From: Stenotrophomonas sp. 24(2023)
Lineage (GTDB): Bacteria > Pseudomonadota > Gammaproteobacteria > Xanthomonadales > Xanthomonadaceae
DNA length: 64,000 nucleotides
Direction: 5' to 3'
Assembly (NCBI RefSeq): GCF_030913365.1
Contig: NZ_CP133160.1
Span: forward strand, 3,262,001-3,326,000
Shown here: positions 1 through 7,315 of the stretch, piece after piece
How the letters are laid out: every line of letters starts with the position of its first letter
Position numbering within the stretch: position 1 is the first letter of the stretch
Notes under the pieces: model-generated
Seen by the model: the letters and a program-made list of their open reading frames with translations, nothing else
Databases searched by the model: none
Told to the model about the DNA's origin: nothing
Position numbers and translations under genes: made by a program

Positions 1-974
1 GCACGCACCGCCACTTCAAAACCATCCCAGCCACCGGGCACGCGCAGCCCCGGGCGCTCGGCAATGCCGCGGGCGAGCAGCGGTTCCTCGCCGAGGGCGG
101 CATGCACCTGCTGCAGATCGGCATCCAGGTCGAACACGCGGCGCACCCGCCGCACGATGTCCGGAATCAGGCGCGGGTCGACCACGCCCAGCTGCAGGCG
201 CAGTTCGGGGCGCTTGGGGTCGGCGCTGACCCGCAGCAGGGTGGGGCGTTCGGGCGTGCCCAGCACGCGCTGGTAGCTGTCCTCGCCGATCAGTTCGATG
301 CCCGGCAGGCTGCGTTTGCGCAGGAAGGCCAGCATGCGCGGGAAATCCAGCGGTGGCCGGTAGCCCAGCCGCAGGACCAGGCCGCCATCGTCGGCGGCCA
401 GCGGCCGGTGCTGCCGGCGCAGGGCGGTGGGCGGCATGCCGCAGCCCTGCAGGAACGCCGTGTTGAAACGACGCAGGCTGTTGTAGCCCGCCGCCAGGGC
501 GACATCGGTCACCGGCAGCGTGGTCTCGGTCAGCAGCTGCTTGGCCAGCAGCAGGCGCAGGGTGGCGTGGATCTGCCCGGGCGTGGCACCGAGATGTTCG
601 ACGAACAGCCGTTGCAGCTGGCGCGCGCTCAGGCCGATCTTCGCGGCCAGCGCGGCGGCCGGCTGTTCCTGCAGGAAGCCGCTGTGGATCAGTGCCAGCG
701 CACGCTGCACGGCCTGCCCGGCCAATGCCTGCTGTGCCTGCGGCGCAAGTTCGGGGCGGCAGCGCAGGCAGGGCCGGTAGCCTGCCGCCGCCGCCGCCGC
801 CGCGCTGGGGTAGTAGGTGATGTTGCGCGGCTTCGGGGGCGGGGCCGGGCACACCGGGCGGCAGTAGATGCCGGTGCTGCGTACCGCGGTGAAGAACACG
901 CCGTCGAAACGCGCATCGCGGGCCAGCCGGGCACGGTCGCAGGCGGCGGTATCCAGGGCGGGTTGAGTGTCCAT
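1..974 (-). CDS. Ada-AlkA fusion: DNA-3-methyladenine glycosylase with Ada regulatory half (3' end off window)
   Basis: Alkylation-damage repair and response protein; the frame runs off the left edge after about 324 codons. Residues 1-80 are an Ada metal-binding domain. Its four cysteines fall at C38, C42, C69 and C72, the same numbering as E. coli Ada, where C38 takes the methyl group from phosphotriesters. An AraC-type helix-turn-helix follows (about 90-185), then an AlkA N-terminal domain (LGYRPPLDF, about 195), then the beginning of the HhH-GPD glycosylase domain (PGLRVPGGWDGFEVAVRA). The catalytic aspartate would lie beyond the edge. ATG at 974 opens with MDTQPAL. I see no O6-methylguanine transferase domain before the glycosylase part, so this is the AlkA-type fusion rather than classical Ada. 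It is transcribed away from the GTAG repeats on its right. Confidence 0.88.
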   Translation of the reverse strand, partial: MDTQPALDTAACDRARLARDARFDGVFFTAVRSTGIYCRPVCPAPPPKPRNITYYPSAAAAAAAGYRPCLRCRPELAPQAQQALAGQAVQRALALIHSGFLQEQPAAALAAKIGLSARQLQRLFVEHLGATPGQIHATLRLLLAKQLLTETTLPVTDVALAAGYNSLRRFNTAFLQGCGMPPTALRRQHRPLAADDGGLVLRLGYRPPLDFPRMLAFLRKRSLPGIELIGEDSYQRVLGTPERPTLLRVSADPKRPELRLQLGVVDPRLIPDIVRRVRRVFDLDADLQQVHAALGEEPLLARGIAERPGLRVPGGWDGFEVAVR

Positions 975-1047
975 GGCGCCAGTCTAGGCCTGCCCGCCGG
1001 CAGATACTCGCCGGATCCGGACATGGATGCCGGGCCGCACCGCCGTG

Positions 1048-1135
1048 GTTGATCCACGCCATGCGTGGCGGTGCCCCTGTAGATCCACGCCATGCGTGGA
1101 TGGGGCTTCCCCGTAGATCCACGCCATGCGTGGAT
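1048..1135. repeat. Three tandem GTAG (SMAG-like) palindromes
   Basis: Three near-identical 22-23 bp units lie in a row: about 1048-1070 (without the GTAG head), 1079-1101 and 1113-1135. Each has the stem ATCCACGC / GCGTGGAT around CAT; the second and third start with GTAG and are 34 bp apart. The pattern fits the SMAG class of REP elements known from Stenotrophomonas maltophilia. They fill the gap between the divergent alkA-like gene and the lipoprotein gene. Confidence 0.85.
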
Positions 1136-1205
1136 GGCTGGCCCCGGCTCGCTCCGAGGTCAGAACCGGTTCAGTGCCGGTGCCTGAATGCGTGCCTGTG
1201 GCGGG

Positions 1206-1211
1206 TAGACT
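1206..1211 (+). promoter_or_regulatory. Possible -10 box (TAGACT)
   Basis: TAGACT lies 31 bases before the lipoprotein ATG at 1243. The same hexamer precedes the genes starting at 2497 (box at 2462-2467) and 12329 (box at 12293-12298), at similar distances. I see no convincing -35 box, so this is a recurrent pattern rather than a proven promoter. Confidence 0.3.
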
Positions 1212-1242
1212 GTGGTTCTTCCCGTTCGATGCCGGTTGCCCG

Positions 1243-2439
1243 ATGTCCTCCCGATTCCGCTGGTTGCCCCTGTTGTGCCTGGCCCTGGCGGGCTGCAGCC
1301 AGTTGGAGAACCCGGGCAACGTGACCGCGGCTGACAAGGCCACCCGCGCACCGGCCAGCGATGGCGAGAACATGGTCTCGATCAACGCGGCCGACGCCCC
1401 GCCACCGGCGCCGGCACCACCGCGCAGCCGCGCCGACCGGCCCTGGCCGGCCGCGACGCTGGAAAACGGCCGTGCCTGGGTGACCTGCACCACCGATTAC
1501 ACCGGCGACGCCGGCGACGGCGCTGAACTGGACGGCCTGGCGCGTGAGCAGATCCAGCAGGCGCTGGCCCCCTGTGCCGAGCGTGGCCTGCTGCGCGTGC
1601 GCTACAGCGGCAAGATCAACCCCGGTTTCACCGAAATGATGTGGCGCCTGGCGGTGGTGGCCGATGCGCTGAAGATCCACAAACGCATCCTGGACCTGGA
1701 CTCCAGTGGTGGCCAGGTGGAATCGGCCATCGTGGCCGGGGACAGCATCGGTGAATCGGGCTGGACGATCTGGGTGCGTGAAGGCTCGATCTGCCACAGT
1801 GCCTGCGTGTTCGTGCTGGCCGCCGGTGACAACCGCCTGGTGTCGGGCAAGGTCGGCATCCACCGCATGATGCGCATCAGTTCCAAGGCGACCTCGCGGG
1901 CCGAGCTCAACCGCGAGCTGCACGAGGTCTATGACAACGTGAAGGATTACCTGCAGCGCAACGGCGTGGCCGTGGGCGTGGCCGACCTGATGATGACCGT
2001 GCCCAACCGCAGCCTGCGCCTGCTCAGCGCCGAGGAGCTGCGCCAGTTCGGCCTGGATGGTACCAACGCCGTGCAGGACGACCTGGAGCGGATCAAGCAG
2101 ATGCGCGCCTGCGGCGATGACTTCGTGCAGCGCAAGGATGCCTTCCTGGTGGCCTTCGACCAGCAGTGCAAGCGCGATGGCGTGGACATGGAATCGATCA
2201 ACAGCTGCGGCCAGGCATTGAAGCAGCGCTTTGGCTTCCCCGATGCGGTGTGCCCGGAGGAAAGCCCGCTGTCGGAAATCGATGTGGCCACCCTGCCACC
2301 GGCACCGCCGGTGCTGGCGCCGGTGTCGGCGCAGCTGCCCGGCCAGGCCGGGGGCGACGCCGAACCGGCAACGGCGGCCGAAGGGGCTGCTGCCGAAGCG
2401 GCACAACCGGCGCGCGAAGCGCCGGCGCGCACGCGCTGA
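1243..2439 (+). CDS. Lipoprotein with ClpP/crotonase-like fold (COG3904-type)
   Basis: Predicted envelope lipoprotein of 398 aa. The start at 1243 (MSSRFRW) gives a lipoprotein signal with lipobox LALAGC and the modified cysteine at residue 18. The core (about 90-300) has the pattern of the COG3904 periplasmic proteins distantly related to ClpP-type proteases: a GG turn (SSGGQ, about residue 153), a SxCHSACVFVLAAG segment (about 180-193), and a conserved GIHR. The segment around SAC resembles the serine-nucleophile strand of ClpP folds, but the catalytic residues cannot be assigned from sequence alone. The tail after about residue 345 is Ala/Pro/Glu rich and probably disordered. The next gene, on the same strand, also encodes an exported protein. 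Function unknown. Confidence 0.7.
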   Translation: MSSRFRWLPLLCLALAGCSQLENPGNVTAADKATRAPASDGENMVSINAADAPPPAPAPPRSRADRPWPAATLENGRAWVTCTTDYTGDAGDGAELDGLAREQIQQALAPCAERGLLRVRYSGKINPGFTEMMWRLAVVADALKIHKRILDLDSSGGQVESAIVAGDSIGESGWTIWVREGSICHSACVFVLAAGDNRLVSGKVGIHRMMRISSKATSRAELNRELHEVYDNVKDYLQRNGVAVGVADLMMTVPNRSLRLLSAEELRQFGLDGTNAVQDDLERIKQMRACGDDFVQRKDAFLVAFDQQCKRDGVDMESINSCGQALKQRFGFPDAVCPEESPLSEIDVATLPPAPPVLAPVSAQLPGQAGGDAEPATAAEGAAAEAAQPAREAPARTR

Positions 2440-2496
2440 CGAGGTACTCACCGCGCTGGCGTAGACTGCGCGCACCTGTGTCCTCTGGTGCTGCCC

Positions 2497-3033
2497 ATGA
2501 AGCGATCGGCCCTGCTGCTGTTCCTGTTGTTGCCACTGCCGTTGCCGCTGCTGGCGCAGACCCTGCCGCCGCCGGCGACGCCGGCCCCGGCCCCGGCGCG
2601 TCCCGCACCGACGGCTGCCCCGGCACATCCGGCACTGCCCCCCGCACAGCAGGCCCAGGTGCAGAAGCAGGATGCCGAGATGAGCGCCGCCGGGCTGCGC
2701 GTGGCGCAGATGGTCGATGGCCACCGTGCGGCGGAACTGTGGGAGGGCGCCTCGGCGGTGGCGAAGAAAGCCGTGAACAAGGCCGCCTTCATCGGCCAGC
2801 TGGATACCGATCGTGGCCGCCTGGGGGCCCTGGTCGGCCGCGGTGAGCCCAGCGTCACCCGGGTCAAGTACGGCGCCGGTGCGGCCGTGCCGGAAGGGCT
2901 GTACATCAACGTCAGTTTTCCGACCCGGTTCGCCAACAGCGCCCAGCCGGTGCGCGAGCTGGTGTCGTTCCGTTTCGATGAGGACAAGGTCTGGCGCCTG
3001 GCCGGCTACAGCGTGCGCGCGCCCGGCCCCTGA
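2497..3033 (+). CDS. Exported DUF4019-type protein
   Basis: Protein of 178 aa. A signal peptide (MKRSALLLFLLLPLPLPLLAQ) is followed by a Pro/Ala-rich linker (about 25-55) and a compact domain with the pattern of DUF4019 proteins (WEGAS, ending in VWRLAGYSV). ATG at 2497 is preferred to an upstream GTG at 2488 because it gives a clean signal peptide. It lies 57 bp after the lipoprotein gene and 12 bp before the MAPEG gene. The role is unknown; it probably acts in the periplasm. Confidence 0.65.
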   Translation: MKRSALLLFLLLPLPLPLLAQTLPPPATPAPAPARPAPTAAPAHPALPPAQQAQVQKQDAEMSAAGLRVAQMVDGHRAAELWEGASAVAKKAVNKAAFIGQLDTDRGRLGALVGRGEPSVTRVKYGAGAAVPEGLYINVSFPTRFANSAQPVRELVSFRFDEDKVWRLAGYSVRAPGP

Positions 3034-3045
3034 AGGAGGACAGTC

Positions 3046-3435
3046 ATGGCAACCGAACTGACGATGCTGGCGTGGGCGGCGCTGCTGGGTTTCGTCTACA
3101 TCTTCGCCGCGACGGCGGTGGTCACCCGCGAGCGGGGCATGAAGTGGAACGCGTCCGCGCGTGATGCGCCCACGCCGCCATTGAGCCCGCTGGCCGGGCG
3201 GTTGGCGCGGGCACAGGCCAATTTCCTGGAAACCTTCCCGTTCTTCGCTGCTGCCGTGGTCGCGGTGGTGGTGGCCGGTCGTGGCAGCGACAGCACGGCG
3301 CTGGCCGCGCAGGCCTACGTGTGGTCGCGCCTGGTCTATCTGCCGCTGTATGCGCTGGGTGTTCCGTACCTGCGCAGCCTGGTCTGGCTGGTCTCGTTGG
3401 CCAGTATCGTGGTGCTGCTGGCCGCGCTGTTGTGA
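3046..3435 (+). CDS. MAPEG family membrane protein
   Basis: Protein of 129 aa with four hydrophobic segments (about 6-24, 60-78, 82-102 and 108-128), the layout of the MAPEG family (membrane-associated proteins in eicosanoid and glutathione metabolism). The stretch RLARAQANFLETFPFFAA (about 48-65) is the typical bacterial MAPEG signature, with the conserved RA.N..E. A strong Shine-Dalgarno sequence (AAGGAGGA) precedes the ATG. The bacterial members mostly lack a proven substrate; glutathione-linked detoxification is inferred only from the family. Confidence 0.85.
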   Translation: MATELTMLAWAALLGFVYIFAATAVVTRERGMKWNASARDAPTPPLSPLAGRLARAQANFLETFPFFAAAVVAVVVAGRGSDSTALAAQAYVWSRLVYLPLYALGVPYLRSLVWLVSLASIVVLLAALL

Positions 3436-3515
3436 CTGCTGCCTGATCAGGATCAAGGACAGCCTGGAGGCCGGCGCTATGCTGGCCCGGACTGATCCGA
3501 TGGCAGGAGGCGCGC

Positions 3516-4694
3516 ATGCGCAGGATGGATGTGGTGGTGGTCGGTGCCGGGCCGGCGGGGCTGTGCTTTGCCCGCGGCCTGGCCGCTGCCGGCCTGCAGG
3601 TGGGGCTGGTGGACACCCAGCCGCGGCAGGCGCTGGCGCAGGCTGCCTTCGACGGCCGTGAAATCGCGCTGACCCATGCCTCGCGTCAGTCGCTGGAAGC
3701 CCTGGGCATCTGGCAACGCCTGCCGGACGCCCAGATTTCCGAACTGCGTGCCGCGCGGGTGATGGACGGGGCATCGCCGTTCGCGCTGACCTTCGCCAGC
3801 GGCCAGCCGCAGGGACAGCCGCTGGGCTGGCTGGTGCCCAATCACCTGATCCGGCGCGCGGCCTGGGAGGCCGTACAGGGCCAGGCCGGGGTGACCGTGC
3901 TGGACGGGCGCCGGCTGGAGGCACTGCAGGCCGATGCCCAGGGCCACGTGCTGCAGCTGGACGACGGCAGTACGCTGCACGCCCGCCTGCTGGTGGCGGC
4001 CGACAGCCGTTTTTCCGCTACCCGCCGGCTGCTCGGCATCGGCGCGCAGATGCGCGACTTCGGCAAGTCGATGCTGGTTTGCCGCATGCAGCTTGAACGT
4101 GATCACCACCACACAGCGTGGGAGTGGTTCGGCTATGGCCGCACGCTGGCGCTGCTGCCGCTGGACGATGGCCAGGCCTCGGCGGTGGTCACCCTGCCGG
4201 CACGGCAGGTCGCGTCGTTGCTGGCGATGGACGAGGCGGCCTTCGGCGAAGCGATCACTGGTTTCTTCGAGCACCGCCTGGGGCGGATGCAGCCCGTGGC
4301 CCGGCCACAGGCTTACCCGCTGGTGGCCGTGTATGCGCACCATTTCGCCGGTGAGCGCTGCGCGCTGATCGGTGATGCGGCCGTGGGCATGCACCCGGTC
4401 ACTGCACACGGGTTCAATCTGGGCCTGGCCAGCGCGCAGCGCCTGGCGACGGCCATCGCAGCACAGCAGGGCCGGGGGGCGGACATTGCTGCGGCCGGGG
4501 TGCTGGCGGCCTACCAGCGCGGCCACCGGCTGGCCTCGCGGCCGCTGTACGAGGCCACCAATGCCATTGCCAGCCTGTATACCGACGACCGTGCGCCGGT
4601 GCGCCTGCTGCGCGCGGCCGGGTTGCGCGTGGCGCAGGGCGTGCGCCCGTTCCGGCAGCTGATCGCCGCCCACCTGACCCAGCGGGTGGCCTGA
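3516..4694 (+). CDS. FAD-dependent ubiquinone-type hydroxylase (UbiH/UbiF/UbiM family)
   Basis: Aromatic-ring hydroxylase of 392 aa from the UbiH/UbiF/UbiM/VisC group, which adds hydroxyls to the ubiquinone ring using FAD and NADPH. The N-terminus has the Rossmann FAD site VVGAGPAG (about 7-14). The second FAD motif, GDAAVGMHPVTAHGFNLGL, lies at about 285-303, with the GD and HP residues typical of the family. Length is normal. A UbiM-like role (5-demethoxyubiquinol hydroxylation) is my best guess, but other members act at C1 or C6 of the ring and sequence alone does not separate them. It stands alone between the MAPEG gene and a convergent S4-domain gene. Confidence 0.8.
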   Translation: MRRMDVVVVGAGPAGLCFARGLAAAGLQVGLVDTQPRQALAQAAFDGREIALTHASRQSLEALGIWQRLPDAQISELRAARVMDGASPFALTFASGQPQGQPLGWLVPNHLIRRAAWEAVQGQAGVTVLDGRRLEALQADAQGHVLQLDDGSTLHARLLVAADSRFSATRRLLGIGAQMRDFGKSMLVCRMQLERDHHHTAWEWFGYGRTLALLPLDDGQASAVVTLPARQVASLLAMDEAAFGEAITGFFEHRLGRMQPVARPQAYPLVAVYAHHFAGERCALIGDAAVGMHPVTAHGFNLGLASAQRLATAIAAQQGRGADIAAAGVLAAYQRGHRLASRPLYEATNAIASLYTDDRAPVRLLRAAGLRVAQGVRPFRQLIAAHLTQRVA

Positions 4695-4744
4695 ACCGGC
4701 GCCGGGTGGGGAGGGCGGCATGCACGGGCGGGGGGCGTGCCTGT

Positions 4745-4966
4745 TCAGCCGGCGGCCAGTACCCGGATCTGGCTGTCGTTGAATTCCACCACCTGGCCCG
4801 CACGGATCTTGCAGGCCTTGCGCAGTTCGACCTGCCCGTCCACCTGTACCAGCCCTTCGCTGATGACCATCTTGGCCTCGCCGCCGCTGGTGACCAGGTC
4901 GGCCAGCTTCAGCAGCTGCTTGAGTTCGACGTAGTCGCCGTCGAGGTCGAATTCGAGGATCTGCAC
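4745..4966 (-). CDS. S4-domain RNA-binding protein (YbcJ-like)
   Basis: A 73-aa protein that is essentially one S4 RNA-binding domain: LKQLLKLADLVTSGGEAK (about 15-32), then GLVQVDGQVELRKACKIRAG. It matches the small YbcJ-type S4 proteins. The start is taken as GTG at 4966, with AGGA upstream; this removes a non-conserved N-terminal stretch and gives the normal family length. It probably binds structured RNA, such as rRNA. It is divergent from deaD, an RNA helicase, across 244 bp. Confidence 0.8.
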   Translation of the reverse strand: MQILEFDLDGDYVELKQLLKLADLVTSGGEAKMVISEGLVQVDGQVELRKACKIRAGQVVEFNDSQIRVLAAG

Positions 4967-5064
4967 GGGGGGTTCCTGGCACAGGGGACTGGAAAAGGGC
5001 GCCCATTGTGCGCTAGGGGACGCCTGAACGGGGTTTCTGTACACAGTATTCAGCAAGGCTGCGG

Positions 5065-5070
5065 TATACT
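5065..5070 (+). promoter_or_regulatory. Probable deaD promoter -10 (TATACT) and long leader
   Basis: TATACT at 5065-5070 is the best -10 box in the 244-bp divergent gap; the -35 is poor. If used, it gives a deaD leader of roughly 135 nt ending in a pyrimidine-rich stretch (about 5152-5165) before the Shine-Dalgarno. Long structured leaders are usual for cold-inducible csdA/deaD genes, so post-transcriptional control is plausible. The GC-rich palindrome AGGGCGCCCT just before the T-rich run could act as an attenuator. Confidence 0.4.
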
Positions 5071-5210
5071 CCCGCTTTGGCTGAGCCACGCTCCGCTATT
5101 AGAACGAGCAGCGCCAGGGCACGCGACGGAAAGGGCGCCCTACGCGCACACATTTCCTTTTTATTCGCCTGCCACGTTCCCGCTACGTGGCGGTGCCTTC
5201 GGAGTTCCCC

Positions 5211-7154
5211 ATGTCCCAAGATTCCCAAGCGCAGCTGCAGTTCGCGCAGCTCGGCCTGTCCGAGCCCGTGATGCAGGCCGTCAGCGCCATCGGTTACGAA
5301 ACCCCTTCGCCGATCCAGGCCGCCACCATCCCGGCGATGCTGGAAGGCCGCGACGTGCTGGGCCAGGCCCAGACCGGCACCGGCAAGACCGCTGCCTTCG
5401 CCCTGCCGGTACTGTCCAACATCGACCTGCAGCAAAGCAAGCCCCAGGCGTTGATCCTGGCCCCGACCCGCGAACTGGCCATCCAGGTCGCCGAGGCGTT
5501 CCAGTCCTATTCCTCGAAGATCCCCGGTTTCCGCGTGCTGCCGGTGTACGGCGGCCAGCCGTACGGCCAGCAGCTGTCGGCCCTGCGCCGCGGCGTGCAC
5601 GTGGTGGTGGGCACCCCCGGCCGCGTCATCGACCACCTGGACCGCAGCACGCTGGACCTGTCCGAACTGAAGACCCTGGTGCTGGACGAAGCCGATGAAA
5701 TGCTGCGCATGGGCTTCATCGACGACGTCGAAGCCGTGCTGAAGAAGCTGCCGGAGCAGCGCCAGGTGGCCCTGTTCTCGGCCACCATGCCGCCGCAGAT
5801 CCGCCGCATCGCGCAGACCTACCTGCAGGACCCGGTGGAAGTGACCATCGCGGCCAAGACCACCACCTCGGCCAACATCCGCCAGCGTTACTGGTGGGTG
5901 AGCGGCATGCACAAGCTCGATGCGCTGACCCGCATCCTGGAAGTGGAGCCGTTCGATGCGATGATCATCTTCGCGCGCACCAAGGCCGGCACCGAAGAAC
6001 TGGCCAGCAAGCTGCAGGCCCGTGGCCTGGCCGCCGCCGCCATCAACGGTGACATGCAGCAGGCGCAGCGCGAGCGCACCATCGCCATGCTGAAGGAAGG
6101 CAAGCTGGACATCCTGGTGGCCACTGACGTGGCGGCCCGTGGCCTGGACGTGGAGCGCATCAGCCACGTGCTGAACTACGACATCCCGTACGACACCGAA
6201 AGCTACGTGCACCGCATCGGCCGTACCGGCCGTGCCGGTCGCAGCGGCGAGGCGATCCTGTTCGCCACCCCGCGCGAGAAGGGCATGCTGCGCCAGATCG
6301 AGCGGGCTACCCGCCAGCCGATCGAAGAAATGCAGCTGCCGAGCGTGGAAGCGGTCAACGACAACCGCATCAACAAGTTCACCACGCGCATCACCGAAAC
6401 CCTCGGTGCCGGCGGCCTGGACTTCTACCGCCAGCTGCTGGAGCGGTTCGAGAACGAGCAGAACGTACCGGCCATCGAAGTGGCAGCCGCGCTGGCCAAG
6501 ATGCTGCAGGGCGATACCCCGTTCCTGCTGCAGGCACCGGTGCGCGCCCCGCGTGAAGAGCGTGCCCCGCGCGAGCGTTTCGACCGTGGCGACCGCCCGG
6601 AGCGTGGTGACCGTTTCGACCGCAACGAGCGCGGCCCGCGCTTCGAACGCGGCCCGCGCCGTGAAGAAGGCGAGGGTGGCTTCGAGCAGCGTCCGCGCCG
6701 TGACGTGCCGCCGCGTGGTGCGCCGGACCAGGGCATGGAGACCTACCGCATCGCGGTGGGCCACCAGCACGGCGTGAAGCCGGCCAACATCGTCGGCGCC
6801 ATCGCCAACGAAGCCGGCCTGGAAAGCCGCTACATCGGCCGCATCGACATCCACGACGATTTCTCGCTGCTGGACCTGCCGGCGCAGATGCCGCAGGACG
6901 TGCTCAGCCACCTGCAGAAGGTCTGGGTGTCCGGCCAGCAGCTGCAGATGCGTCCGCTGGCCCCGGGCGAGGACGTCAACCCGGCGCCGCGCCCGTTCAA
7001 GCCGCGCTTCGACAAGCGTGGTCCGGGTGGTCCGGGCGGCCATGGTGGCCCGGGTGGCCCGCGCCGCGGTGGCCCGGGTGGCCCCGGCGGCGACCGTGAA
7101 GGCCGCCCGCCGCGCCGTGATGGGTTCAAGCCGCGCGGCCCGCGCAGCTACTGA
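5211..7154 (+). CDS. deaD: ATP-dependent DEAD-box RNA helicase DeaD/CsdA
   Basis: RNA helicase of 647 aa for ribosome assembly and mRNA remodelling, often cold-induced. Motifs appear in order: the Q-motif region (GYETPSPIQ), Walker A AQTGTGKT (about 53-60), PTRELA, VLDEADEML (about 158-166), SAT (about 190) and HRIGRTGRAGR (about 333-343). A DbpA-type RNA-binding domain follows at about 510-585 (IGRIDIHDDFSLLDLP). Before that domain is an Arg/Asp/Glu/Phe-rich linker of repeated DRxxRG-like units. The C-terminus is an arginine-glycine-proline tail (about 590-647). ATG at 5211 has GGAG eight bases upstream; an in-frame GTG at 5187 is less likely. A strong terminator follows. Confidence 0.96.
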   Translation: MSQDSQAQLQFAQLGLSEPVMQAVSAIGYETPSPIQAATIPAMLEGRDVLGQAQTGTGKTAAFALPVLSNIDLQQSKPQALILAPTRELAIQVAEAFQSYSSKIPGFRVLPVYGGQPYGQQLSALRRGVHVVVGTPGRVIDHLDRSTLDLSELKTLVLDEADEMLRMGFIDDVEAVLKKLPEQRQVALFSATMPPQIRRIAQTYLQDPVEVTIAAKTTTSANIRQRYWWVSGMHKLDALTRILEVEPFDAMIIFARTKAGTEELASKLQARGLAAAAINGDMQQAQRERTIAMLKEGKLDILVATDVAARGLDVERISHVLNYDIPYDTESYVHRIGRTGRAGRSGEAILFATPREKGMLRQIERATRQPIEEMQLPSVEAVNDNRINKFTTRITETLGAGGLDFYRQLLERFENEQNVPAIEVAAALAKMLQGDTPFLLQAPVRAPREERAPRERFDRGDRPERGDRFDRNERGPRFERGPRREEGEGGFEQRPRRDVPPRGAPDQGMETYRIAVGHQHGVKPANIVGAIANEAGLESRYIGRIDIHDDFSLLDLPAQMPQDVLSHLQKVWVSGQQLQMRPLAPGEDVNPAPRPFKPRFDKRGPGGPGGHGGPGGPRRGGPGGPGGDREGRPPRRDGFKPRGPRSY

Positions 7155-7174
7155 TCCCTGATCGCGGTTCCTGA

Positions 7175-7207
7175 ACGACGCCAGCCTCCGGGCTGGCGTC
7201 GTCGTTT
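7175..7207 (+). terminator. Rho-independent terminator of deaD
   Basis: A perfect 12-bp stem (ACGACGCCAGCC with its complement, 7175-7186 and 7191-7202) closes a TCCG loop 20 bp after the deaD stop and is followed by CGTTTCC. The U-run is short, but the hairpin is very stable. Confidence 0.8.
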
Positions 7208-7315
7208 CCGCAGGCCATGCGTGAAGACCTGCGGTGAAGGTTCCGCCGGCCGCTCCGGCTTCGCGCGGCCAACACATTGCCCGTCCTAGGCTGAACCGGT
7301 TCCACAGGAGGTCGC

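Noticed and set aside
781..805. A GCC/GCG run that could be a repeat
   Set aside because: It encodes an alanine run inside the Ada domain.
1171..3924. A 917-codon minus-strand frame across several genes
   Set aside because: It runs antisense through four genes with good starts, signal peptides and family matches on the plus strand.
7018..7150. Short glycine-proline-arginine repeats that look like a small tandem array
   Set aside because: They are codons of the RGG-like tail of DeaD, not a CRISPR or intergenic repeat.
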